A stretch of 18,444 nt of DNA. Origin: Thermoplasmatales archaeon SW_10_69_26 (GTDB lineage Archaea; Thermoplasmatota; SW-10-69-26). Each line of letters opens with the position of its first letter. The stretch's first letter is position 1. Below the pieces are notes generated by a model. That model was given only the letters and a program-made list of their open reading frames with translations. It was not told the origin of the DNA and did not search any database. A program made the translations under genes and the position numbers. The stretch spans positions 1 through 18,444 of the forward strand of contig PXUB01000015.1 in assembly GCA_003009755.1 (NCBI GenBank). The letters run 5' to 3'. Of this stretch, positions 1 to 6,992 are shown in pieces.

Positions 1-883
1 GGTGGTTGACCTCCTCGTAGCTGTCCTGTCCGACGTCGCCGATGAACAGGTCGCCGGTGGCCGGGTCGAAGCTGAACCGCCACGGGTTGCGGAGACCGTA
101 GGCCCAGACCAGGTCGTGGCCGGCCTCGTCGCCGACGAACGGGTTGTCCTCAGGGGCTTGGGCTTGCTCGCCGGCGACGTCCAGGCGTAGCATCGAGCCC
201 AAAAGCGTCGTCGGATCCTGGCCGTTGCCCTCGGGATCGCCGCCGGAGCCGCCGTCGCCGAGACCGTAGTAGAGGTAGCCGTCGGGGCCGAAGGCGATGT
301 TCCCGCCGTTGTGGTTCCCGTAGGGCTGGTCGACGGTGAGCAGAACCTGCCCGTCGGGGGACGGCGAGCCGTTGGGCGGGTCCTCGACGGTGTGGCGGGC
401 CAGCACCGAGTCCCCCTCGGTGTCCGTGTAGCTGGCGTACAGCCGGCCGTTGTCGGCGAATTCGGGGTCGAAGGCCAGACCCAGCAGGCCCTGCTCGCCT
501 CCGGCGTCGGTCTCGTCGGTCAGATCGAGGTAGGGGTCCTCGGCCAGTTGGCCGTCCTGGAGGACCCGGACGCGGCCAGGTTGCTCGAGGACGAACAGGC
601 GACCGGTGCCGTCGCCGGCGTGGGTCGCCAGCGTCGGCCGCTCGAGCCCGGAGACGACCTCATCCAACGCGAGATCGGGCGGCTCGCGGGGCTCGTCGAT
701 CTCGTCGGTCCCGTCGTCGCCCTGGTCGGGGTCCTCGTCCGAGGAGCCCTGGGATCCCCCCCCGCCGGGGTCGTCGGCGTCGGGTCCGCCGGGGATCGAT
801 TGGGCATCGTCGGTGTCCTGGGCGCACCCCGCCACCGGTAGGGCCAACGCCAACGCGAGGGCCAGCAGCCAGCGAGCGCGCAT
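1..883 (-). CDS. PQQ-dependent sugar dehydrogenase-like lipoprotein (C-terminus outside window)
   Basis: Six-bladed propeller enzyme of the soluble aldose/glucose dehydrogenase (GdhB/YliI-like) family, which oxidises sugars with PQQ outside the cytoplasm. The 294 visible residues start with a basic n-region, a Leu/Ala-rich core and a lipobox ending in Cys20 (LPVAGC), so the protein is probably lipid-anchored. An acidic Asp/Gly/Pro linker of about 45 residues follows. The catalytic part starts near residue 70 and shows the motif NHNGG (190-194), whose His191 matches the family's catalytic base, then the YGLRNPWRF block (262-270) and the GDVGQ block (282-286). The start ATG (881-883) is chosen because the signal peptide begins there. 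The reading frame runs off the left edge without a stop. A SnoaL-like gene lies 61 nt upstream on the same strand. Family assignment is strong; the real substrate and PQQ use are inferred. Confidence 0.9.
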   Translation of the reverse strand, partial: MRARWLLALALALALPVAGCAQDTDDAQSIPGGPDADDPGGGGSQGSSDEDPDQGDDGTDEIDEPREPPDLALDEVVSGLERPTLATHAGDGTGRLFVLEQPGRVRVLQDGQLAEDPYLDLTDETDAGGEQGLLGLAFDPEFADNGRLYASYTDTEGDSVLARHTVEDPPNGSPSPDGQVLLTVDQPYGNHNGGNIAFGPDGYLYYGLGDGGSGGDPEGNGQDPTTLLGSMLRLDVAGEQAQAPEDNPFVGDEAGHDLVWAYGLRNPWRFSFDPATGDLFIGDVGQDSYEEVNH

Positions 884-944
884 CGAGCCCCCATCGTGCC
901 CGGCCCTTGTCTTCCCTGCGACTGGGGAACGTCTCGATGACCCG

Positions 945-1337
945 TCAGAACATCCCATTCCCGTGCGCGATCTCGTCGGGGATCGGTTGCAGCGCGTCCC
1001 AGTGCTCGACGATGCGGTCGTCCTCGTCGAAGCGGAAGATGTCGATGGCCGCGTGGTCGTCGTCGCCGGGCCAGACCTGCTCGCAGTGGAGCACGACGAG
1101 GTTGTCCTCGGCGATCGTCCGGTGGACGTGCACCTCCTTGTCGGGGTAGGCCGCGGCCATCTCCTCGAAGTAGCTGATGAACGCCTCCTTGCCGTCGGGA
1201 ACGTGGGGGTTGTGCTGGGTGTAGGTCCCGCCGACGTAACGCTCGACGGCCTCCCGTGGCTCGCCCTCGGTGAACATCTGCTCGTAGAAGGCGACGGCTC
1301 GCCGCTTACGTCGTTCGAGGCGCTCGTCCCCGGCCAT
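945..1337 (-). CDS. SnoaL-like / NTF2-fold protein
   Basis: A 130-residue protein of the SnoaL-like polyketide-cyclase/NTF2 superfamily, normal length for a single alpha+beta barrel domain. Typical features are the N-terminal helix with a YEQMFTEGE segment, the Y-x-QHNP motif near residues 59-63, the central VHVHR strand, and the C-terminal FRFDEDDRIVEHWD strand pair. Proteins of this type are often annotated as predicted ester cyclases or aldol-condensation enzymes, but many have no proven activity, so no reaction is assigned. It has no signal peptide and should be cytoplasmic. A GGGGGAG sequence directly precedes the ATG on the minus strand. It is divergent from tyrS, sharing about 98 nt of upstream DNA, and could be co-transcribed with the downstream sugar dehydrogenase gene. 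Confidence 0.85.
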   Translation of the reverse strand: MAGDERLERRKRRAVAFYEQMFTEGEPREAVERYVGGTYTQHNPHVPDGKEAFISYFEEMAAAYPDKEVHVHRTIAEDNLVVLHCEQVWPGDDDHAAIDIFRFDEDDRIVEHWDALQPIPDEIAHGNGMF

Positions 1338-1406
1338 GCTCCCCCATCGCTTCGCGACGCCTGAAGGTTGGGCTGCCCCTCGAGCGGCGGCGCCTCGGCG
1401 TAGCCT

Positions 1407-1413
1407 CTTTAAG
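1407..1413 (+). promoter_or_regulatory. TATA box of tyrS (leaderless promoter)
   Basis: CTTTAAG is an archaeal-type TATA element. Its centre lies about 26 nt before the ATG at 1436, the usual distance from TATA to transcription start. The message would therefore begin at or next to the start codon, with no Shine-Dalgarno site, and none is seen. Confidence 0.65.
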
Positions 1414-1435
1414 CACCGGCCGCCTGCTCGCCGTG

Positions 1436-2479
1436 ATGCCGTCGGACGCCTTCGAGCTGGTGACCCGCAACACCGAGGAGGTCGTCACCGAGGGGGACCT
1501 CGAGGACGCCCTCGACCGCGGGGAGCCGGCCGCCTACATCGGGTTCGAGCCCTCCGGCACGGCCCACCTCGGTTGGCTGATCTGTGCCCGCAAGATCCGG
1601 GACCTGCAGGAGGCCGGGTTCGAGGTCACCATCCTGTTGGCCGACTGGCACGCGCAGATCAACGACAAGCTCGACGGCGACCTGGAGCGCATCCAGGCCT
1701 GCGGACGCTACATGGAGGAGGCGATGGAGGCGCTGGGCGTGCGAGAGGACGCCAACTTCGTGTACGCCAGCGACTGGGTGGCCGACCCCGACTACTGGGC
1801 CACCGTGCTCCGCGTGGGCAAGTCCTCGACGCTGAACCGCATCAAGCGCGCCATGACGATCATGGGCCGCGAAGCCGAGGACGCCGACCTCGACTACGGC
1901 AAGACGATCTACCCCGCGATGCAGGTCGCCGACATCTACTACGGCGACTTCGACGTCGCGCTTGGAGGCATGGACCAGCGCCACGCCCACATGCTGGCCC
2001 GCGACGTCGCCAGCAAGCTCGACGGGGAGCCGCCGGTCGCCATCCACACGCCGCTGCTGCCCGGGCTGACCGAGGCCGGGGCCCGCATGGACCCGACCGA
2101 GGCCAAGATGAGCAAGTCCGAGCCCGAGACCGGCGTCTTCCTCCACGACGAGCCCGGGGAGGTCGAGGCCAAGATCGAGGACGCCTACTGCCCGGGCGGC
2201 CAGGTCGAGGACAACCCGGTGCTCGCGCTGCTCGAGATGGTGATCTGGCCGGAGATCGAGGACGCCTTCGTCGTCGAGCGCCCCGAAGAGTACGGGGGCG
2301 ACCTCGTGTTCGAGACGTTCGACGAGGTCGAGGCGGCCTTCGACGACGGCGAGCTGCATCCCCTCGACCTCAAGCAGGCCGTCGGGGCCGAGCTCAACGC
2401 CGTCCTCGACCAGGTGCGCGAGCACTTCGAGGCCAACCCCGAGGGCATCGAGGCGCTCGACGAGGCGCTCGAACGCTGA
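1436..2479 (+). CDS. tyrS: Tyrosyl-tRNA synthetase, archaeal type
   Basis: Class I aminoacyl-tRNA synthetase that attaches tyrosine to tRNA-Tyr in the cytoplasm. The 347-residue protein is compact like archaeal/eukaryotic TyrRS and lacks the bacterial S4-like tail. The HIGH-type signature appears as AHLGW (43-47) within FEPSGTAHLGW, and the KMSKS loop is intact at 224-228. The blocks TIYPAMQVADI, GGMDQRHAHMLAR and AYCPGG match archaeal TyrRS, including residues around the tyrosine pocket. Tryptophanyl-tRNA synthetase was considered but these blocks fit TyrRS better. A GTG sits directly before the ATG; the ATG is preferred because the TATA box predicts transcription starting there. It is followed by two small membrane-protein genes on the same strand. 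Confidence 0.96.
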   Translation: MPSDAFELVTRNTEEVVTEGDLEDALDRGEPAAYIGFEPSGTAHLGWLICARKIRDLQEAGFEVTILLADWHAQINDKLDGDLERIQACGRYMEEAMEALGVREDANFVYASDWVADPDYWATVLRVGKSSTLNRIKRAMTIMGREAEDADLDYGKTIYPAMQVADIYYGDFDVALGGMDQRHAHMLARDVASKLDGEPPVAIHTPLLPGLTEAGARMDPTEAKMSKSEPETGVFLHDEPGEVEAKIEDAYCPGGQVEDNPVLALLEMVIWPEIEDAFVVERPEEYGGDLVFETFDEVEAAFDDGELHPLDLKQAVGAELNAVLDQVREHFEANPEGIEALDEALER

Positions 2480-2532
2480 GCGTGCCCGACGTGAGCCGGT
2501 AGACCCTTGACCCAGCGAGGGGGTTGTCGCTC

Positions 2533-2652
2533 GTGGACCTGCGCGAGCTGCTCACCGAGCCCGCCGAGATCCCCCGCTGGGGCGTGCTCGCCGCCAGCCT
2601 CGCGCTCGTGGCCGTTGCCCTCCTCCTCGAAGCCCTTTTGTCGGGGGTCTGA
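2533..2652 (+). CDS. Small single-pass membrane protein (39 aa)
   Basis: A short reading frame of 39 codons starting at GTG, nine bases after a GAGGGGG ribosome-binding-like sequence (2517-2523). An in-frame TTG at 2524 is too close to that site. The peptide begins VDLRELLTEPAEIPRW and then has one hydrophobic segment, roughly residues 17-37, rich in Ala, Leu and Val, ending LLSGV. Nearly every codon ends in G or C, like the neighbouring real genes, which is the main reason for believing it. It starts 53 nt after tyrS and ends 10 nt before the next membrane-protein gene. No family is recognised. It could be a small membrane subunit or regulatory peptide. Confidence 0.55.
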   Translation: MDLRELLTEPAEIPRWGVLAASLALVAVALLLEALLSGV

Positions 2653-2662
2653 TTCGCGAGCG

Positions 2663-2989
2663 ATGGCGCCGACGGCCCGCTGGCTGGCGGCCCCGATCGC
2701 CTTCGCCTGGACCGCCGCTGGCTGGGCGACGTCCAGCTGGGCCACCGGCACCACCGCCGACGTCGGCCGGCTTCTTTGGAGCCTGCCCTACCTGTCGGTC
2801 TTCTGGGGCGGCTGGCTGGCGATCCCCGTGCTGGGCGTGGGCGCCACGTTCGCCCAGCCCATGTTGCCCGAGCGCTGGCGGGCGCCCGTGCGCGGCTGGT
2901 TCGTCGGCTGGCTGTTGGCCTGGATCGGCGTGCTCGCGGCCGTCTGGTGGCTGGGCCCGCCGCCCGGGTTCGAGGCGGTGCCGACGTAG
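2663..2989 (+). CDS. Small three-helix membrane protein, unknown function
   Basis: A 108-residue, Trp- and Ala-rich hydrophobic protein with about three predicted membrane helices near residues 8-27, 37-58 and 75-95, separated by a short charged loop (PERWRAPVR). I recognise no family. The reading frame stays open upstream to 2507, but that part is Ser/Pro/Arg-rich and overlaps the 39-codon gene in another frame, so the ATG at 2663 is preferred. The start lies 10 nt after the preceding small gene's stop, suggesting translational coupling. Strong GC bias at third codon positions supports coding. Confidence 0.7.
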   Translation: MAPTARWLAAPIAFAWTAAGWATSSWATGTTADVGRLLWSLPYLSVFWGGWLAIPVLGVGATFAQPMLPERWRAPVRGWFVGWLLAWIGVLAAVWWLGPPPGFEAVPT

Positions 2990-3060
2990 CGCGAGCGCGT
3001 CTCGGGCGTTGTCACGGGGCGTTGCCTCCCTGCGCAGGACCTGGGTTACGCGGGGGGAAA

Positions 3061-3067
3061 GCTTATT
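3061..3067 (+). promoter_or_regulatory. TATA-like element upstream of the secreted PPC-like protein
   Basis: AAAGCTTATT (3058-3067) is an AT-rich island in GC-rich DNA, with a TTATT core. It would set transcription to begin near 3090, leaving a short leader of about 15 nt that holds the ribosome-binding site at 3092-3097. Confidence 0.5.
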
Positions 3068-3091
3068 CCCTGGCTGGGTTCGTCTGGAGCT

Positions 3092-3097
3092 AGGAGG
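3092..3097 (+). promoter_or_regulatory. Shine-Dalgarno site fixing the GTG start at 3105
   Basis: A perfect AGGAGG lies seven bases before GTG 3105-3107. It decides the start, because the frame is open further upstream (to 3009) but the residues there are not signal-like, whereas a signal peptide begins exactly at this GTG. Confidence 0.8.
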
Positions 3098-3104
3098 CAC
3101 AAGA

Positions 3105-4010
3105 GTGGCAGCTCGCGTTCGCGTCCTTGCCCTTGCTCTGCTGTTGGTGACCGTTCCGATGCTGGGTGCTCTCGCTCACTCACCCAGCGACGATGCCGGT
3201 AGTGGCGACGATGCCCCAGATGAGCGGTCCGATGCGGTGAACGCCAGACCCGGGAGCTTCGTCGGCAACCTCACACCGGGATCGTACGAGGACGACCATC
3301 ACGACGACTACAGCAGCTACGAGGACGACGACATCACCCGCGACCACGACTGGTACCGGGTGAACACGACCGAGGACGCCCAAGAACCGAGCTGCACGCG
3401 GGCCGACTACGAGCTCGACAACCAGCCGAACAACGACACCCGCATCCACATCGAGCAGCCCGCCCTCGAGGAGGCGCACATCGACCAGCGCGTGACCGGC
3501 GGCGGCACGATGGCGATGGTCGGACCCAGCGCCTCCGGCGCGCTCGTCGGCCTGTCCTCCGCCGACACGCCGCACGTCACCGGCTACGAGGTCACCACGG
3601 ACGTGATCACGCTTTCCGACGTCCAGGAGACCGGCGGCAGCGGCGGCACCGCGGACACGATCCCCGCTCCGTGCTTCGGTGGCACGCTCGAGGACTGGGA
3701 GGTCCACGAGTGGACCTTCGAGGCCAACGCCGGCGAGGTGCTGTGGGTCACCTTCGGCACCGAGCTCGACCGCAGGGACGACCTCGTGCTCGAGGCGCCC
3801 GACGGGACCGAGATCGGCTCGATCACCTCCGGCGACGAGGTCGCCATCGGCGGCGCCGTGCTCGACGAGGCGGGCAACTACACGATCAGCGCCGAGGCCG
3901 GCGATAGCGGCCTGCTGACGATCACATCCTCCACCTACATCGCGGGGTTCATGCTCGAAGGTCCCGAGGAGGAAGAGGAGGACCCCTGCAGCCCGAACTG
4001 CATGAGCTGA
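3105..4010 (+). CDS. Secreted acidic protein with PPC-like modules
   Basis: A 301-residue exported protein. The N-terminus has a basic start, a Leu/Val-rich core and an Ala-His cleavage region near residue 25. A highly acidic region rich in Asp, Glu and His follows (61-84). Two segments resemble the pre-peptidase C-terminal (PPC) beta-sandwich: one around 50-90 with the DHDWYRV pattern, and one at about 191-266 with WTFEANAGEVLWV and the repeat pattern LEAPDGTEIGS...AGNYTISAEAG. Four N-x-T sequons (55, 87, 110, 258) would allow surface glycosylation. The tail is five glutamates then a Cys-x3-Cys pair (295, 299); two other Cys are at 97 and 190, so disulphides are possible. There is no C-terminal membrane anchor. 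It has its own TATA box and ribosome-binding site. The function is unknown; binding or adhesion is a guess. Confidence 0.85.
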   Translation: MAARVRVLALALLLVTVPMLGALAHSPSDDAGSGDDAPDERSDAVNARPGSFVGNLTPGSYEDDHHDDYSSYEDDDITRDHDWYRVNTTEDAQEPSCTRADYELDNQPNNDTRIHIEQPALEEAHIDQRVTGGGTMAMVGPSASGALVGLSSADTPHVTGYEVTTDVITLSDVQETGGSGGTADTIPAPCFGGTLEDWEVHEWTFEANAGEVLWVTFGTELDRRDDLVLEAPDGTEIGSITSGDEVAIGGAVLDEAGNYTISAEAGDSGLLTITSSTYIAGFMLEGPEEEEEDPCSPNCMS

Positions 4011-4106
4011 GCCCATGCCATCCCCACAGTGTCCGATCGCGCGAGGACCCGCCGCCCACAGGGAGCGCGACCCACCTCTGCATCCTGCTGGTTTGGACGT
4101 AAGTGT

Positions 4107-4113
4107 CTTTAAG
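4107..4113 (+). promoter_or_regulatory. TATA box of the sensor kinase operon
   Basis: CTTTAAG, identical to the tyrS element, predicts transcription starting near 4136. The preceding GACGTAAGTGT is purine-rich in the place expected for a BRE. The leader would be about 40 nt and contains the strong ribosome-binding site at 4168-4176. Confidence 0.65.
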
Positions 4114-4167
4114 CCGTGCCGCCCGGCTGGAGGTCCAGAAAGTGATGGCCTGGCCCACAGACGGACG

Positions 4168-4176
4168 AGGAGGTGA
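4168..4176 (+). promoter_or_regulatory. Near-perfect ribosome binding site before a non-standard kinase start
   Basis: AGGAGGTGA complements the 3' end of archaeal 16S rRNA almost fully. No ATG, GTG or TTG follows it in the kinase frame; the in-frame codons after it are ACA, ACG (4180) and ATC (4183). The TGA at 4174-4176 is the last in-frame stop before the kinase. This site is the main evidence that translation begins about 200 nt before the first ATG at 4378. Confidence 0.6.
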
Positions 4177-4179
4177 ACA

Positions 4180-6258
4180 ACGATCGCACCCCTTCCATTC
4201 CTAGACATCTCCGCCCTCTGGTCGATCGTCAGCGGCATCGCGGTCTTCCTCCTCGGCTGCTACGCGCTCCGAGGCGGGAGGGCGCGGCCACGGGGAGGGC
4301 TCGCGTTCGGGCTCTTCGCCATCGCCTGGGGCGTCCAAGTCACCGCCATCAACGCTGCCTCTATCGTCGAGCCCGCCATGGCCGAGCAGCTCTACCTCGT
4401 CTCCCTCGTGGGGCTCTTCTTCCTCCCCTACTTCCTCATCGAGTTCTCCGCCTCCCAGACGGACCGGAGGGGAAGGACGACGGGATGGTACCTGCTCAGA
4501 GGTGGCGCGGCCCTCGTCGCGTTCGTCTCGGCGGGGACCCTCGTGCTGGCCCCCGATCTCCTCTTCCAGGGCATCAACCTGGCCAACGGAACCGTATACC
4601 CCCTCTGGGGCCCTCTCTTCGCCCCGCTCATCAACCTCCCCTTGTTCACCGCCTTCGGGCTCGCGGTCATCGGCCTCCAGTCCGGGTTGAGCTCCTCGCC
4701 GACCGAACGGACCGAGAGGGTTCAACTCTACATGCTGGGGGGCTTGGCCCTCTACGTCGCCTACACCGCCTCGTACAACCTCCTCCTGTTCTCTAACCTG
4801 ACGCTCTCGCTTGGGCTCTCATTCGAGCGGGTGCTGTACGTCCTCATCTTCGCCTTCCTTTCCGCCCTCGTCCTCGCGGTCGGTTGGAAGAACCTTCGTC
4901 GATGGGGGAAGGGCGATGGCCACGGTCAGCGGCAGGCGCGATGGTTGGCTCTCGCCTTCCTGGTGCCCTTCGCCAGCGCCATCCTCGTTCGGGGTGTGCG
5001 AGCCTTGGGCGCCGTCGGCTTCAACCTCGTCGGCGTCTTCCGTTTGGCCGGCGTCGGCGTCATCACGTACGGCTTCGCCCGTCGCCGCCTGTACGACCTT
5101 CCGCAGCGCGTTCGGCGGACGGGCGCCACCGCGACCGGCTCGGTCAGCGCCCTGGCGGCCGGCGGCACCGCGTTCGGGTTCGCCAGCGTCCTCTCCGGCG
5201 GCCTCGCCTTGCCGATCCTGGCGGGCGTGGCCGCGACGGGCGCGACGGCGATGCCGGCGCTGAAGTGGGCCCGTCGGCTGTTCTCGGCCGGGGACGAGGA
5301 CAACCCGGTCGACGAGGCCGAGGACCTGTACGAGCAGAAGATCGAGACCTACCGCGCCGCGCTCGAGGACGCGATGGCGCGGGACACGATCGAGGAGGAC
5401 GAGCCGTTCCTGACGGGCCTGCGCGAGCGGTTCGGCATCTCCGACGAGGAGGATCGCATCCTGCGCTACTACGCCCGCAAGTCGACCGTTCCGCGCCGGG
5501 AGGGCGACCCGGACACGGCTTACGAGCGGTTGCGGATCCTCGGCGAGGGCGGCGCGGGGCGCACGTGGCTGGCCCGCGACCGTTCGCGCGATCGACTCGC
5601 CGTGGTGAAGGAGCCCTTGGAGAAATGGCACAGCGAACCCTCCGTGCTCGAGGCGGCCCGCCGCGAGGCGCGCTTGGCCGCCAAGGTCCGCCACCCGAAC
5701 GTCGTCGAGGTCGAGGAGGTGCTCGAGGACGAGGGCCGCCCCCTGCTCGTCATGGAGCACGTCACCGGCGGCTCGCTGGCGGACAAGCTTCGCCAGAGGG
5801 GCACGCTGGAGCCCCGCCAGGCGCTGAAGCTTGGCTACGATCTGGCCCAGGGCCTGCAAGCCATCCACGAGGCCGGCATCGTGCACCGCGATCTGACGCC
5901 CGACAACGTCCTGTTGACCGAGGACGGGCGGGCCCGCATCACGGACTTCGGGCTCGCGCGGACCCAGGACAGCTCGGGCACCCAGCTCCTCGAAGACGAG
6001 GCCGGCACGAAGGGCTACCAGGCCCCCGAGGCGGCCCACGGCAGCGACGATCCGACCGTGGACGTGTACGGGTTGGCCGCGATCATGCACACGTGCCTGT
6101 ACGGCAGCCCGCCGGTCCAAGGCACGATCCAGGTCGAGACCGAGGTCCCCCGCGAGCTGCAGGAGGCCATCGACCGCGGCCTGCAACCCGATCCCGACGA
6201 GCGGTACCCGAACGCGGCGACCTTCGCCGACCGGCTGGAGACGCTGGTGGAACGATGA
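4180..6258 (+). CDS. Polytopic membrane sensor fused to Hanks-type Ser/Thr protein kinase
   Basis: Membrane receptor kinase, about 692 residues if translation begins near 4180, or 626 from the first ATG (4378); residue numbers here use that ATG. About nine hydrophobic helices precede residue 234, two of them upstream of the ATG, resembling the 7TM N-terminal region of archaeal histidine kinases. Another hydrophobic stretch lies at 253-297 and a charged helical linker at 311-368. The kinase domain (about 384-626) is complete: glycine loop GEGGAG (389-394), Lys411, helix-C Glu430, HRD (503-505), Asn510, DFG (523-525) and APE (549-551). It should transfer phosphate from ATP to Ser/Thr on the cytoplasmic side. 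Its stop overlaps the start of the winged-helix/FHA gene (ATGA). The start is uncertain: no standard codon follows the ribosome binding site, so ACG 4180, ATC 4183 or a base error are all possible. Confidence 0.9.
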   Translation, partial: TIAPLPFLDISALWSIVSGIAVFLLGCYALRGGRARPRGGLAFGLFAIAWGVQVTAINAASIVEPAMAEQLYLVSLVGLFFLPYFLIEFSASQTDRRGRTTGWYLLRGGAALVAFVSAGTLVLAPDLLFQGINLANGTVYPLWGPLFAPLINLPLFTAFGLAVIGLQSGLSSSPTERTERVQLYMLGGLALYVAYTASYNLLLFSNLTLSLGLSFERVLYVLIFAFLSALVLAVGWKNLRRWGKGDGHGQRQARWLALAFLVPFASAILVRGVRALGAVGFNLVGVFRLAGVGVITYGFARRRLYDLPQRVRRTGATATGSVSALAAGGTAFGFASVLSGGLALPILAGVAATGATAMPALKWARRLFSAGDEDNPVDEAEDLYEQKIETYRAALEDAMARDTIEEDEPFLTGLRERFGISDEEDRILRYYARKSTVPRREGDPDTAYERLRILGEGGAGRTWLARDRSRDRLAVVKEPLEKWHSEPSVLEAARREARLAAKVRHPNVVEVEEVLEDEGRPLLVMEHVTGGSLADKLRQRGTLEPRQALKLGYDLAQGLQAIHEAGIVHRDLTPDNVLLTEDGRARITDFGLARTQDSSGTQLLEDEAGTKGYQAPEAAHGSDDPTVDVYGLAAIMHTCLYGSPPVQGTIQVETEVPRELQEAIDRGLQPDPDERYPNAATFADRLETLVER

Positions 6259-6965
6259 CCGAGGTGCAACGAGAGGAGGACGACGACCTGCAGGAGCTCT
6301 CCGAGGTCCTCTTCGCGCTCGCGAACGCCCGCCGGCTGCGCATCCTGCACGAGGTCGACGAGCCGGAGACACGCACCGAGCTGGCCGACCGCATGGACGT
6401 CTCCCGGCAGGCGATCAGCAAGCACATCGACAAGCTGCTCGAGCACGGGTTCGTCCGCCAGTTGCCGGGATGGCGGGAGTCCGGCCCGGTGGACGAGTTC
6501 CAGGTCGATCCCAAGCGCCTGTACGCCATCGGCAAGGAGATCGCCGACCTCGGCCACCTCGAACCGAAGGGGGGCCCCGAGCTAACCGACGCCCAGGCCA
6601 CGGAGATCCGCGCCGACAGCATCGATGACGACAGCCCGACCTCGAAGGGCAGCTCGGCCCAAGCCCACCTGCTGGTGCTGGACGGGCCCGAGGAGGGCGA
6701 CCGCTTCGTGCTCGCGGGCGAGCAGGATCGCTGGACGATCGGCCGCGAGGAGGATCGGGATCTGTGCCTGGACCACGACCCATACATCTCCGGCAGCCAG
6801 TTCGAGATCCAGGCCACGCCGGACGGTCACGCGGTCGTCGACGTCTACAGCTCCAACGGTACCTACGTGAACTTCGGCCAGCTCCCGGAAGGGGGGCGCA
6901 CGGCCCTCGAGCCCGGGGACGTGGTCCGCATCGGGCGCACCTCGCTCGTCTACCAGCGGCGCTGA
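6255..6965 (+). CDS. Winged-helix DNA-binding protein with C-terminal FHA domain
   Basis: A 236-residue cytoplasmic regulator. Residues 14-95 form an ArsR-like winged helix (ALANARRLRIL, then the recognition-helix pattern DVSRQAISKHIDKLLEHGFV). A polar acidic linker with several Ser and Thr (about 105-134) leads to an FHA domain at about 138-235, with the phosphate-contacting Gly163-Arg164, Ser179 and the SNGTYVN turn (Asn201-Gly202). FHA domains bind phosphothreonine peptides. The usual His of the S-x-x-H motif is Gln here (ISGSQ). The ATG overlaps the kinase stop by ATGA, so the two are translationally coupled. A natural reading is that the kinase phosphorylates itself or this protein and FHA binding changes DNA binding; this is inference. 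It ends 27 nt from the convergent purB. Confidence 0.93.
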   Translation: MTEVQREEDDDLQELSEVLFALANARRLRILHEVDEPETRTELADRMDVSRQAISKHIDKLLEHGFVRQLPGWRESGPVDEFQVDPKRLYAIGKEIADLGHLEPKGGPELTDAQATEIRADSIDDDSPTSKGSSAQAHLLVLDGPEEGDRFVLAGEQDRWTIGREEDRDLCLDHDPYISGSQFEIQATPDGHAVVDVYSSNGTYVNFGQLPEGGRTALEPGDVVRIGRTSLVYQRR

Positions 6966-6992
6966 CGAGCGCGGGGGTCCCAGCCCACGAGC

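Noticed and set aside
1409-2425. Long minus-strand open frame across tyrS (338 codons)
   Set aside because: It is antisense to a certain tyrS gene; its Val/Gly/Leu/Asp-rich text shows no family motif and comes from the high GC content.
4145-4204. ATG 4145 as a 19-codon leader peptide before the kinase
   Set aside because: It contains the ribosome-binding site itself and ends at once in another frame; it is mentioned only as a possible sign of a frame error.
4884-6254. N-terminal extension of the winged-helix/FHA protein into the kinase gene
   Set aside because: The frame is open but Arg/Pro-rich and overlaps coding sequence; the ATG at 6255 overlapping the kinase stop is the natural start.
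4819-6372. Minus-strand open frame of 517 codons over the kinase gene
   Set aside because: Arg/Ala/Gly-rich shadow of the kinase; all kinase catalytic motifs are on the plus strand.
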